In this document: in pieces, positions 1 to 11,546 of the stretch
How positions within the stretch are numbered: position 1 is the first letter of the stretch
Layout: every line of letters begins with the position of its first letter
DNA from: Owenia fusiformis
Lineage: Eukaryota; Annelida; Polychaeta; Sabellida; Oweniidae
Reading direction: 5' to 3'
DNA: 60,000 nt
NCBI GenBank assembly: GCA_903813345.2
Contig: CAIIXF020000009.1
Location: 38,559,759-38,619,758, forward strand
Notes under the pieces: generated by a model
Seen by the model: only the letters and a program-made list of their open reading frames with translations
Databases searched by the model: none
What the model was told of the DNA's origin: nothing
Translations under genes and position numbers: made by a program

Positions 1-175
1 TTTTCAATTTTTAATTTGAAAAATGCCCACCTTCTACCAAAAGTGTCATTAGACAGTGTGCCTGCTTATAGTATTCACATACCAAATATGAACAAAATCC
101 ACTAGTTTTCGAGTTATAGCAAAATACGTTAAAATGGTGGCCATAATGACGGCCATTTTTCAAAATTTCATTTCA
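1..175. repeat. Fragment of a dispersed AT-rich repeat
   Basis: Phrases here such as 'aaagtgtcattagacagtgt', 'gttttcgagttatagcaaaa' and 'ggccattttt' recur in inverted orientation in the tandem repeat within intron 9 of the ABCA gene (about 40970-41880). This is therefore a truncated copy of the same repeat family at the window edge. No coding potential is visible. Confidence 0.6.
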
Positions 176-397
176 TTTTCTTGTCTCTTGAGTAAGAGTT
201 TGTTCTCAACTAACAATGAGTGAGGAAGTCCATTTAATCACTTGAGACAAACTGGATCATGTTATTTTCATCTAAATAATCACTAGCTTATCTTCAACTG
301 CAAGATTTCAATACACAGTAGATGTGGTTGAGGGGGTGATTTGAAAGACCTACACATTCACTATGATGGGGGTGATACCTATAGTTTTATTATCATA

Positions 398-1296
398 CGA
401 GGATTGTCCCAGAAGTAATGCACTATATGCTCTAACTTTATTCTAATTCTAATATTCTTCAATTCAGCTGAAATTTTGTGTATATTACAATTGAAGTTTT
501 ATCTATTATATCCTGAAGTTTCAGCATCAAATACTAATATTAAGTCTTAATATGGTTACTATAGCAACATGGGGATAGGGGTGGGCAGGGCAGGTACCAA
601 TTTTTCTAATTATGAAATGATCCAAAGTGTTTCTTTATTAATAATTCTTTCTTTTAAATGATCAAAATGTTTCGGAAATTGTTAAATTTATTCAGCATGA
701 TGTTAACCAAGTACAAATAATGACATTTAGCACTGTCATGTCATAATACCACAGTTCAATAGTCACAAATTCAAATACAGTCGCAGTCAAGAAATTGCAA
801 AATGGCTGCAATCCTTACCTGATAACAGAAGGCCTTGTGTTTGGTGGCCTTATTTCTTACTTCATTTGGAGCCACAGCCACGCATAACTGATGCTACCAT
901 GAAGAAAGTATAAAAGGAGTATATACCAGATAGAACTACACTTATGAGGTGGCAGAAGAGATTTAAAAGAGATGACTGGATGTATGTAATTTAGTATCTT
1001 AAAATGTATTTTTGAGCATACTAATTCTTATACCTACACAAAATGGTATTTGTTGATTAATTATTTCATATTTTTAATTTTTTATTCATTTTGACGTGAC
1101 TGCATAACCTGCCCCACCCTACCCAAACTCACCAACTTGATTTTATTATAACATCAATATAGTTTTATCAGTCAACATGAAAATTTGTAGAATAATCAAA
1201 ATGTCTTTGAGGAACATTTACTGAAAATTTCATGGAAAAATATCAATTATTGATATAGTTAGAGCATATAGTGCATTACTTCTGGGACAACCCTCG
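398..1296. mobile_element. Non-autonomous mariner-type DNA transposon (MITE)
   Basis: The two ends are inverted repeats of about 40 bp. The left end begins CGAGGATTGTCCCAGAAGTA and the right end, read inward, begins CGAGGGTTGTCCCAGAAGTA. Both ends abut TA dinucleotides (396-397 and 1297-1298), as expected for Tc1/mariner target duplication. The 0.9 kb interior has no long reading frame, so it cannot move by itself. Confidence 0.75.
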
Positions 1297-1302
1297 TATA
1301 TA

Positions 1303-1915
1303 CAGGGTGGGCCAAAAAAACAAGAATGAATAGCATATGATATAACATTAAACCATGCCATGTATTGTATCATTTTAAAGATAAATCATAAACAATAGAC
1401 ACCCTCTGATTGAAAACCCATTGTTTGCTTGTGGAGCTAGAGGCTAAAATCGACACCAGGGGTAGCAGAAAAAAATTATTATTAACTGAGGCTGTCCAAA
1501 TTGTGGAAAATGGAACTTTGGCACTTCCAAAAGAGCTACATTTATCCGAATATAACTTGCAAAATTCAGCATTAATACTTATATATTTTTAATAAATTAT
1601 CAATTATGTATTACTCTAAATAAATTTATGATGATTCAGTCACGTATATTGCAGTATTGAGTGCAGCTGTCTACTGCAATATGGAGGAAAATTTGGGCCG
1701 GAATTTTCATTTTTCGATTTTTGGTCGCTCACGGCACCTCTTGTCAGTTTTAGTATCTAACTCCACAAGAAAACAAATGTTTTTCAATTGGATGGTGTCA
1801 TTTTGTTAGGAAATGATTTATCTTTAAAATGATAAATAATGCATGGCATGGTTTAACATATATCATATGAATCATTCATTTTTAAACTTGGGTAATGTTT
1901 TTTTGGCCTACCTTG
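1303..1915. mobile_element. Second mariner-type MITE, abutting the first
   Basis: The terminal inverted repeats CAGGGTGGGCCAAAAAAAC (left) and CAAGGTAGGCCAAAAAAAC (right, reversed) extend imperfectly for about 90 bp. They include matching 'accatgccatg' and 'aaagataaatcat' blocks. TA flanks both ends (1301-1302, 1916-1917). It starts 4 bp after the first MITE's target site, so the two are neighbours in the same TA-rich stretch. The interior has no credible gene. Confidence 0.7.
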
Positions 1916-1917
1916 TA

Positions 1918-3150
1918 TATATGTCTTACATGTATATTATTATTGAACGACCCTGGATGCTTCTACAGAGACCAAGTGGGGGAGTCAATTATTTTGCAGG
2001 GGTGGCATGATACACACATTTCAATTTTGTATATAGTGAATAGTATAGTTTCCATACAGCTTTTGAAATCTCGCTAAATCTTGTTTTTCATGAGATTTTA
2101 AGAGACTTGCATAGTAGCCCTCTAATGACTTACAGTACCTTCTTTCAAATGGCATATTTAAAAATAATGAAATGTTTTCTCCTATAATAGCTTTGATTTA
2201 CAGAGTTATGTAATTTGAGTAATTTTCTATGACAATTTAAATGAAGGACCCACGGTCCTATGCTCACACAGTTTGGAACCTTCAGAGGAATTTATATCCT
2301 GACTTTCAAACAAAAATATTTATTTTGATTTGTAGTCTCGAACTTTGAGAAACTTAGATAGCATAGTTGTGTGACCTAGTTTGATGACCTTTGACCTTGA
2401 AAATTTTACTTATTCAGAGCTCAGTAAGGTCTTTTGTGATTAAGCTGACCAAAATTTACATCCAAAAATCAATTTGAAAAATCAACTTTTTTGACCTTTC
2501 GAAGGTCACTGAAGGTCAAGTAAAGGTCAAATCCTAAAACTAATGTCAGATTTGAACTCCTGGCAACTTGTAGATGATTTTCAAAAAAACATTTGGTCAA
2601 ATTGAAGCAAGTTGAAAAATAACTTATTTTTACTGTTTTTTGACGTCAAATATCTCAAAAACGGTAAAAATTTGATGCTGACATATATTGAGAAATATGT
2701 AGGGAATGCTTAAATCTATTAATGATGTAATTTATTGCAGGAAATGATCAAGTATAAGGCAAACTTTAAGAATCTTGTCAATCACAAAACCTGCCATTGA
2801 CTTTATATATGAGAAAGTTTCCTGAAAATGACCTACTAAAAGTCCTACTTTTTTTCAAATTTTATAGAGTAAACACCAAAAACCGTAATTCCAAGAGCTT
2901 TGAAATCTTCAGAGGACATAAGTTGCATATACACCAACTACTAAAAGTTATTTGAAAGTTCTACTTCAACAAAGTGTCTAGTATTTACAGAAAATTAGAC
3001 TTTTTGACGTCTAAATCCGCAATTTCTCGGAAACCGGGCGAACTTTGGAAATGGCGATGATAGGTCAAATAGGCATTATGGGTATGCATAGAATGAATGT
3101 GGATATGACTCAATCCGAATAGCAGTTTTAATTTGTGCGGCCAATGTTGA
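1918..3150. other. Intergenic AT-rich DNA, no gene seen
   Basis: No reading frame longer than about 60 codons and no recognisable RNA gene. The segment contains a cluster of nuclear-receptor half-sites (2372-2529) and runs into a GGAC microsatellite. Its wording is probably that of an old dispersed repeat. Confidence 0.5.
2372..2529. promoter_or_regulatory. Cluster of AGGTCA nuclear-receptor half-sites
   Basis: Seven exact half-sites (AGGTCA or TGACCT) start at 2372, 2385, 2392, 2492, 2503, 2513 and 2524. The pair at 2385/2392 is a perfect DR1, 2503/2513 is a DR4 and 2513/2524 is a DR5. The motifs are certain and their function is not: the cluster may simply be part of a repeat. Confidence 0.3.
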
Positions 3151-3225
3151 CGGACGGACGGACGGACAGACGGACCAACGGACGGACGGACCAACGGACG
3201 GACGGACCAACGGACGGACGGACGC
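3149..3225. repeat. GGAC/GGACC tetranucleotide microsatellite
   Basis: An impure run of (GGAC)n with periodic 'ggaccaac' interruptions. It leaves an open frame on the minus strand, which is a repeat artefact. Confidence 0.9.
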
Positions 3226-3323
3226 CTGGTCAGTCCAATAGGCTCACTGTGTGAGCCAAAAAACTGGGGCCAAATATCCATAGATACAATGCTAAAATTC
3301 TTTAAAACCTTGGATTATTTGTA

Positions 3324-5210
3324 CAGAGCTGTCAAGTGTCCCGCGAATGGCGGGATTATCCCGCGAATTCGATCAAAATTAGGCTAATTCGCGTGTCCCG
3401 CAATGTCCCGCGAAGTCCCGCAAATGTGGCTTTCGACCTCCGCGAATTTCCGAAATTGTTGCAATCCCCTATATGGTGATTATCTTATCTTATATAAGAA
3501 GCTAAGTTTTTGCACTTTTGAGGAGTAAAGTTTACCTAATTTCAAGTACCTAGCATGCTGTTGTTTGGTATCAAAATAAAGAGGAAGGGTTCAACTTTCA
3601 TTTTAATTACGACAATAGGGATGTAGGTCACAAATAGTTCCAATGTTGGCCTTTTTACTATCCGTGTGGCCTTCATCTCAGAACTGAGCAAATGTTAGCA
3701 AACGCGAGTTACAATAAATGGACGCTGATATCTAGAAAGGGTTTGTAGAAAAAACCGGGTACCGGGTAGTAAATCCTCCATGCTGGGTTCAAACTTGGTA
3801 CCCGGTACCCGGTCAAAAAATGGGTACCCAAAAAATGAAAAATACGAATATACGAGTATAACATTATTAGATTATCAGAAAACGTGTAAGATTTGTTTTG
3901 AATTTACAAAAATGTATGTAACATCCTTCAAAATTGAGCTAGAAGCTTCAAATAAAAAGCCATCGCCATGACCATATTTTCATTGGTTATGTTCACGTAC
4001 CAACATACGAACTCATTGAAAATAGAGTAAAATTGATTTGTCTTGTTATTCAAATTGTCTTACAATGTCATTGGCGTAGCCAGGAGAGGGTGTGATGGTG
4101 CGATCGCACCCCCTCCCCCTTCATTACCAATGGAAATATGACCATGATGATAGAGGAAGAAAGAGGCTTAAAATGCTTTTTATTTGAAGCTTCTAGCTCA
4201 ATTTTGAAGGAAGTTACATTTTTGTAAATTCAAAACAAATCTTACACGTTTTCTAATGACCTAATTATGTTGTATATTCGTATATTTCGTTTTTTGGGTA
4301 CCCGGTTTTTCGACCGGGTACCAAGTTTGTCTACGTAAATTTTATTTATATTATTAATTGCATTACATTTACATGTACATATTTATATTTACATTTACAT
4401 GTACATAAATAAGAATGAAGGAATAAAAAAAAAAAAAAAAAGTTTGAACCCAGCATGGAGGATTTACTACCCGGTACCCGGTTTTTTCTACAAACCCTAT
4501 CTAGAAAAGTAACCTCATTCCCTATAATGTGATGTAGATTAATCGAACCCCTATATCATGGGCTTTCAATTGAAAGCCCATGCCTACAGTATGGTAGTAG
4601 TTGGTCACGACGCCAGAAGCAGAGAAGTGCAAAGTATTGTTCCAAATTTTTGAATTTCGTGTTAGATTACGATACTCACACCTCAAGCATGGTTTTTGTT
4701 TTTGATAAATTACAATAAAGTTTAATAATATTTCTATGCGTATTTTGTGAAATTATGTTGACGTTTATTTAAGTTACAATGTAACGGTGCATTATATTTG
4801 ATTAATCAGTATCTGAAAGTTTGATTCAAGTACTTTTACACGCTTTTACATTAGTCCAAATCACGCAAATCCCTTGAATGTCCCGGGACATCCTGCAAAT
4901 TTAGGTGGATGTCCCGCGAAATCCCGCAAATTTAGGGCACTTTTTCTAGAAAATCTGTCCCTCTATGAAGTTTTTGCTGGTAAACCTGTTAACTGTCCCA
5001 CAATTAGGGTGTTTGTCCCTCGAATGGTCCCGCGAAATCCCGCGAATTTGATAAAAAAAAAATTGGCCTATAAGCGCAATCACGCAAATCCCTTAAATGT
5101 CCCGCGAAATCCCGCGAATTTAGTAGATGTCCCGCAAAATCCCGAGAATTTTGGGCACTGGGTCTAAAAAATCTGTCCCCCGAGAAAATCTTTGGGGGTT
5201 GACAGTACTG
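3324..5210. mobile_element. 1.9 kb inverted-repeat element with 6-bp target duplication
   Basis: The left end CAGAGCTGTCAAGTGTCCCG and the reversed right end CAGTACTGTCAACCCCC are related inverted repeats. Both are flanked by an exact TTTGTA duplication (3318-3323 and 5211-5216). Subterminal regions are full of 'tcccgcgaa' and 'cccgcaaat' direct repeats (3335-3450, 4880-5160). The element at 26205-26559 shares the CTGTCAA-GTCCCGC type of end and also has a 6-bp duplication, so both likely belong to one family. No transposase frame was seen. Confidence 0.6.
3729..4507. repeat. Large fold-back (inverted repeat) rich in GGTACC/ACCCGG
   Basis: The left arm (3729-3965) reappears reversed as the right arm (4166-4507), including 'ctagaaagggtttgtagaaa', 'aaatcctccatgctgggttc' and repeated 'ggtacccgg'. 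About 110 bp of AT-rich DNA ending in a run of A (4330-4441) interrupts the right arm and looks like a later insertion. The central spacer carries a 'ggcgtagccag' motif shared with the element at 36035-36302. The fold-back lies inside the 3324-5210 element. Confidence 0.7.
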
Positions 5211-5617
5211 TTTGTATGTCAATCAACATTTAAATGTTTAATCACAACATGTACATAAACAAGGTCATCATGTGGTATATCATTCAAGTTTTATACAGAT
5301 TCAACTAACACACTTTGATAAATCATGAAATTAAGCCACTTTTCCAAGTTTTTAGCATGTATGTGATGGAACTCTAGCCCAAATTAAAAGCTGAATAAAA
5401 GAGGGCAGCACTAGATTTCATTGATTTTTCTGCTATTCAGAAACTATCCTATTCCCAGTGATTGATTTCAGTTCAGTAAAACTGTCATAATGAACACCTC
5501 TTTAGTGAAGATCTGTGCCCAGTGAACACATGAGTCTACTCTATTGAACACCTGTGTGTAAGCGAACACCAATTCCCAGTCAGTGATTCCAGTAACTTTT
5601 AGAGGGGATTGTACCTA
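5211..5617. other. Intergenic, no gene seen
   Basis: AT-rich sequence between two mobile elements. It contains 'gaacacc' wording related to the neighbouring pogo-like element but no credible gene. Confidence 0.4.
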
Positions 5618-5904
5618 CAGTAAAACCTGACTAATCCGAGGGACCAGCTAAAAGCATTCAGGTTAGGAGGTGTTCACATTTTGAGGTTTTGCATTTGCAA
5701 GATTTGGGATTTTGAAGAAATAGTAACAAATTCTCAATAAATATTTATAGTTTTTTTGACCACATAGCTTTATGGCATTACAGTGACATGAACATCCGAT
5801 TCAAATGAATTTAGTCATCCTAGAAAGCCCCACCATGAGTGAGATCATTCAAGAATTGGGACGTGTTCGGATAAGCCAAGTGTTCAGATGTACAGGTTTT
5901 ACTG
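5618..5904. mobile_element. pogo/Tigger-like MITE
   Basis: A 287-bp element with ends CAGTAAAACCTG (left) and CAGTAAAACCTG (right, reversed). TA dinucleotides flank both sides (5616-5617, 5905-5906). The 'cagtaaaacct' end and TA duplication are typical of the pogo/Tigger branch of Tc1/mariner. No coding capacity. Confidence 0.7.
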
Positions 5905-6054
5905 TACTACAATTGTTTCCAATCTTTTGGAGGAAAGTGTGCATCATTCCAGAGGAATGACAGGTAACACACTGCCATGGGAACTGGTCTAATCAGATGT
6001 TCTCACGCTTTACATCCACAAGAGGTCAGGATTATAGATGAACTCTTGGCCAAT

Positions 6055-6058
6055 CAAT
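6055..6058. other. Left target-site duplication (CAAT)
   Basis: CAAT immediately precedes the TG of the left LTR and recurs at 24206-24209 just after the CA end of the right LTR, marking the insertion. Confidence 0.8.
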
Positions 6059-6409
6059 TGTAACATTCAGCCTAATTATGGTAGTGTGGATGTTGTTTAA
6101 TAGACTGTGTCACTGTGGGTCTCAGGGTATACGTTAAATACACACGTGGGAAATCACTACATAACATTCATATACAATTTTATATATAACACATATATTG
6201 TGGCATTTATAGCCCATCAAATTAATACATGGAAATCGCTGTTTTCAGTTACTGAGGCACTATATAAAAGTTCTTGATACGTGATCACTGTCAATAAAAC
6301 ACTAATTATAAGAGTCCTATATATAATTATCCTTGTGCACACTATTGTCTCTAGTATTCTGGACTTGGCTCAATCAACGGGGTATAAGTCCGTAAATAAG
6401 TCTGGAAAT

Positions 6410-8910
6410 GACAGAGTTTCTCAATCTAGCGAAGTTCTTCAAATAGGCTGGAGTTATATAGACTATGCCTGAAAGTGGCAAAGTTCCTCAGTCTAGCAGT
6501 ATTTCTTCAGTCAGGCTGGAATATTGTATAAACTATGTCGGGAAATGACAAAGTTTCTCAATCCAGCAAAGTTCCTCAATCAGGCTGGTATATTATGAAC
6601 TTTGTCTGGAAATGGCAAAGTTCCTCAAACCAGCAGTATTTCTTCCGTCAGGCTGAAATATTGTATAAACTTTGTCGGGAAATGACAAAGTTTCTCAATC
6701 CAGCAAAATTCCTCAATCAGGCTGGAATATTATGAACTTTGTCTGGAAATGGCAAAGTTCCTCAGTCCAGCAAAGTTTCTTCAGTCAGGCTGGAATATTG
6801 TATAAATTATGTCGGGAATTGACAAAGTTTCTCAATCCAGCAAAGTTCCTTCAGTCAGGCTGGAATATTGTATAAACTATGTCGGGAATTGACAAAGTTT
6901 CTCAATCCAGCAAAGTTCCTCAATCAGGCTGGAATAGTATGAACTTTGTCTGGAAATGGCAAAGTTCCTCAGTCCAGCAGTATTACTTCAGTCAGGCTGG
7001 AATATGGTATAAACTATGTCGGGAAATGACAAAGTTTCTCAATCCAGCAGTATTACTTCAGTCAGGCTGGAATATTGTATAAACTTTGTCGGGAAATGAC
7101 AAAGTTTCTCAATCCAGCAAAATTCCTCAATCAGGCTGGAATATTATGAACTTTGTCTGGAAATGGCAAAGTTCCTCAGTCCAGCAAAGTTTCTTCAGTC
7201 AGGCTGGAATATTGTATAAACTATGTCGGGAATTGACAAAGTTTCTCAATCCAGCAAAGTTCCTCAATCAGGCTGGAATATTATGAACTTTGTCTGGAAA
7301 TGGCAAAGTTCCTCAGTCCAGCAAAGTTTCTTCAGTCAGGCTGGAATATTGTATAAACTATGTCGGGAATTGACAAAGTTTCTCAATCCAGCAAAGTTCC
7401 TCAATCAGGCTGGAATAGTATGAACTTTGTCTGGAAATGGCAAAGTTCCTCAGTCCAGCAGTATTACTTCAGTCAGGCTGGAATATGGTATAAACTATGT
7501 CGGGAAATGACAAAGTTTCTCAATCCAGCAGTATTACTTCAGTCAGGCTGGAATATTGTATAAACTATGTCGGAAAGTGATTCTCAATCCAGCAAAGTTC
7601 CTCAATCAGGCTGGTATATTATGAACTTTGTCTGGAAATGGCAAAGTTCCTCAGTCCAGCAAAGTTCCTTCAGTCAGGCTGGAATATTGTATAAACTATG
7701 TCGGGAATTGACAAAGTTTCTCAATCCAGCAAAGTTCCTCAATCAGGCTGGTATATTATGAACTTTGTCTGGAAATGGCAAAGTTCCTCAGTCTAGCAGT
7801 ATTTCTTCAGTCAGGCTGGAATATTGTATAAACTATGTCGGGAAATGACAAAGTTTCTCAATCCAGCAGTATTACTTCAGTCAGGCTCGAATATTGTATA
7901 AACTATGTCGGAAAGTGATTCTCAATCCAGCAAAGTTCCTCAATCAGGCTGGTATATTATGAACTTTGTCTGGAAATGGCAAAGTTCCTCAGTCCAGCAA
8001 AGTTCCTTCAGTCAGGCTGGAATATTGTATAAACTATGTCGGGAAATGACAAAGTTTCTCAATCCAGCAAAGTTCCTCAATCAGGCTGGTATATTATGAA
8101 CTTTGTCTGGAAATGGCAAAGTTCCTCAAACCAGCAGTATTTCTTCCGTCAGGCTGGAATATTGTATAAACTTTGTCGGGAAATGACAAAGTTTCTCAAT
8201 CCAGCAAAATTCCTCAATCAGGCTGGAATAGTATGAACTTTGTCTGGAAATGGCAAAGTTCCTCAGTCCAGCAGTATTACTTCAGTCAGGCTGGAATATG
8301 GTATAAACTATGTCGGGAAATGACAAAGTTTCTCAATCCAGCAGTATTACTTCAGTCAGGCTGGAATATTGTATAAACTATGTCGGGAATTGACAAAGTT
8401 TCTCAATCCAGCAAAGTTCCTCAATCAGGCTGGAATATTATGAACTTTGTCTGGAAATGGCAAAGTTCCTCAGTCTAGCAGTATTTCTTCAGTCAGGCTG
8501 GAATATTGTATAAACTATGTCGGGAAATGACAAAGTTTCTCAATCCAGCAAAGTTCCTCAATCAGGCTGGTATATTATGAACTTTGTCTGGAAATGGCAA
8601 AGTTCCTCAAACCAGCAGTATTTCTTCCGTCAGGCTGGAATATTGTATAAACTTTGTCGGGAAATGACAAAGTTTCTCAATCCAGCAAAGTTCCTCAATC
8701 AGGCTGGTATATTATGAACTTTGTCTGGAAATGGCAAAGTTCCTCAGTCCAGCAAAGTTCCTTCAGTCAGGCTGGAATATTGTATAAACTATGTCGGGAA
8801 TTGACAAAGTTTCTCAATCCAGCAAAGTTCCTCAATCAGGCTGGAATATTATGAACTTTGTCTGGAAATGGCAAAGTTCCTCAGTCCAGCAGTATTACTT
8901 CAGTCAGCAA
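6410..8910. repeat. 68/137-bp satellite-like array inside the LTR
   Basis: About 36 units of 68-70 bp. Two alternating types are recognisable: one with 'gtctggaaatggcaaagttc', one with 'gtcgggaa(a/t)tgacaaagtt'. Together they form 137-bp higher-order units. Each unit contains 'caatccagca' or 'cagtccagca' and 'caggctgg'. The short frames beginning MSG are by-products of the periodicity and shift phase because 137 is not a multiple of 3. Confidence 0.9.
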
Positions 8911-9660
8911 ATTGATGACATATAATTAATCTAAAAAATGGCTAAGTTTCTCAAGTTAACTAAATTATGAAAATAATAATGTAAGTTTCTCAACCTCAAA
9001 AATGGCAAAGTTTCTCAAGTTAACAATAGAAAAACATTAATTGCTAAATAAGTTTCTTGATCTTGAAAATGGCAAAGTTTCTCAAGTTAACAATTGATTT
9101 CGAAAAATGGCAAAGTTTCTCAAGTTAACAATAGAAAAACAAGTTACTTAATAACACCTGAAAATACAAGTTGATGGCACTCCTTCTCAATCAGGCTGGA
9201 ATAATATAAACTAAGTCTGGTAATGACAAAGTTTCTCGGTCCAGCAGTAATTCTTCAATCAGCTGAAATATTCTAAAACTTTGCCTGGAAATGACAAAGT
9301 TTCTCGGTTCAGCAGTATTTCATCAAACGGGCTGGAATATTCTAAACTATGCCTGGAAATGACCAGTTTCTCGGTCCAGCAGTATTTCTTCAATCGGGCT
9401 GAAATATTCTAAAACTTTGCCTGGAAATGACAAAGTTCCTCGATCCAGCAGTATCTCTTCAATCAGGCTGGAGTTATCTAAATTATGTCTGGAATTGACA
9501 AAGTTTCTCGGTCCAGCAGTATCTCTTCAATCAGGCTGGAGTTATCTAAATTATGTCTGGAAATGACAAAGTTTCTCGGTCCAGCAGTATCTCTTCAATC
9601 AGGCTGGAGTTATCTAAATTATGTCTGGAAATGACAAAGTTTCTCGGTCCAGCAAATCTT
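8911..9660. repeat. Degenerate continuation of the LTR satellite array
   Basis: 8911-9180 holds short AT-rich reiterations of 'ggcaaagtttctcaagttaa'. 9181-9660 has about seven more diverged ~68-bp units ('gacaaagtttctcggtccag'). It appears to be older, edge-type repeat material flanking the homogeneous core. Confidence 0.8.
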
Positions 9661-10453
9661 CTAAGTTTCTCATCAATCCTCAAATGAAACACTGGCACGG
9701 GAGATGTGTTCCAACCAAAAGTTGCCTACGTGTCTGGCTTGTTGTATGCCCACTCCGTATTTATACCCCGGTTATATATGTACATGTATATCGAAACCAA
9801 GTCCAGGTCACGTGACTTCGTTTCACAAGAAAAAGTCCAAAAATCGTCATTAAAATGCAAAAAATGAATAAACTCTCACTGGGGAATTGAAATACATAAT
9901 ATAGTTTTGCAAATCACAGTCATAATTAATGCATCAATGACAAATTAAACGAGAAATTGATGATTGAAAAGATCGTGCTCATGATCATGACGAAATGTCA
10001 CAAAACTTTCAAACAGTTTAATCTAACCTTAAACACTAGATTTTGACGTGGTTAAGCCTTGAGTTACTTTATAAACTAGCTGAATAGAACCGCTAGATAC
10101 TAATTAATATAAAGATACTAATTGCATTGTACAAACTAAACACTAACCTGAGTAATATAGGTTTTTGTGTGAATTTTCTTCACGTGGTTTTGAATTTTAC
10201 AACGGAAGTAACTTTCTGATGACGTCAAAGCAAGATGGCGGCCTCCATAAAAATATTCAAAAGTTTTCAAATGATTGAGAAAATGACTCAAATCTATAAA
10301 GATTGACTACTATAGATGATAAATCACTGGTGGTAAGTAAGGAATATATAAATACATCTAAGACACTGGTCTAATCTAACTGTGAAGCTACCGTATCGTC
10401 TCGACACTAACTTATCAAAAAAAATAATTTGAAAAATTCTAAAATTTGTGACA

Positions 10454-10467
10454 CTCCTCTCATCTTT
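10454..10467 (-). other. Polypurine tract (plus-strand primer site)
   Basis: On the minus strand AAAGATGAGAGGAG directly abuts the TGTCAC start of the 3' LTR. This is the purine-only run expected for priming plus-strand DNA synthesis. Confidence 0.8.
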
Positions 10468-10776
10468 GGGTTTTGGTGTTTACCAACACCAAGCTAAAGA
10501 AGATAAAACAAAAAGAACAAATTTTAGAGAACTTTATATATTGTGAGATCAACTGTTTAATAACAAACTGTGATAGCTAAATTACTGTCTTCCAAGTAAC
10601 AGTGATAACTTTGTTTAGTTAACTTATGTTTTAACATGAGAGTTATCTATAATATGAGTACAAAAATAAAACTTTTGTTTGTTATAAAAATATATCTATG
10701 TAATTACTGTTCATATGCAAAGACGACTGTCTACTGCTCACTCTCATTAACACATTGTCCATGCATGATTTTTCTT

Positions 10777-11546
10777 TTTATATATACTAATTACAACTGT
10801 TTATACGAGGTAGTTCACCACATACTCTGTTTGATTATATGTTCATGCTTTATCTATATACGTTATAACTGTTTATGCTATGTTTTCCACTATACACATC
10901 TGCGATGAAGTTCATGTTTATATCTGTAACTTTGAGTACCTGGTTATAAGTGTATGGTCCTCAAGAACTATATATATAAATTACAACTGTCTATACGAGA
11001 TAGTTCACTATATACACTGTTTGATTATATGTTCATGCTTTATCTATATGTTATAACTGTTTATGCTATGTTCTCCACTATACACATCTGCGATGAAGTC
11101 CATGTTTATATCTGTACTGTGAGCACCTGGTTATAAGTGTATGGTCCTCAAGAACTATATATATATAAATTACATCTGTCCATACGAGATACTTCACTAT
11201 ATACACTGTTTGCTCATGCTTTATCGGTATAAGTTGTAACTGAAAGGCTGTTTAGTCTATGTACTCAACTATACACATCTGCGATGAAGTCCATGTTTAT
11301 ATCTGTAACTGTGAGTACCTGGTTATAAGGTATAAGTGTATGGTCCTCCAGAACTATATATATAAATTACAACTGTCTATACGAGATAGTTCACTATATA
11401 CACTGTTTGATTATATGTTCATGCTTTATCTATATGTTATAACTGTTTATGCTATGTACTCAACTATACACATCTCCGATGGAGTCCATATTTATATCTT
11501 TAACTGTGAGTACCTGGTTATAAGTGTATGGTCCTCAAGAACTTGA
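10777..11546. repeat. ~190-bp tandem repeats in the element's 3' untranslated region
   Basis: Nearly four copies of a roughly 190-bp unit. 'aaattacaactgtctatacg' or variants occur near 10785, 10977, 11165 and 11364, each followed by 'tgttcatgctttatctatat' and 'tatacacatctgcgatg'. The last copy overlaps the end of the Gag-Pol frame, so the final codons and stop of the polyprotein lie in repeat sequence. Confidence 0.85.

Larger units (their letters stand above)
6059..10453 (-). repeat. 3' LTR of the retrotransposon (4.4 kb)
   Basis: Bounded by TG...CA and repeated without visible change at 19811-24205. It is exceptionally long for an animal gypsy-type LTR. More than half of it is tandem repeats (6410-8910 and 9181-9660). 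The part nearest 10453, which is the start of U3 in element orientation, is unique sequence with promoter-type motifs (E-box at 9807, ETS at 10203, CRE at 10220, YY1-type site at 10232). Confidence 0.93.

Noticed and set aside
2985-3281. 98-codon minus-strand frame rich in R, S, V and P
   Set aside because: It is the translation of the GGAC microsatellite.
6535-8854. Series of ~66-codon frames beginning MSG in the LTR
   Set aside because: By-products of the 137-bp repeat; successive frames are out of phase and identical in the other LTR.
6410-8910. CRISPR-like array
   Set aside because: Repeats are contiguous tandem units with no unique spacers, and the genome is animal.
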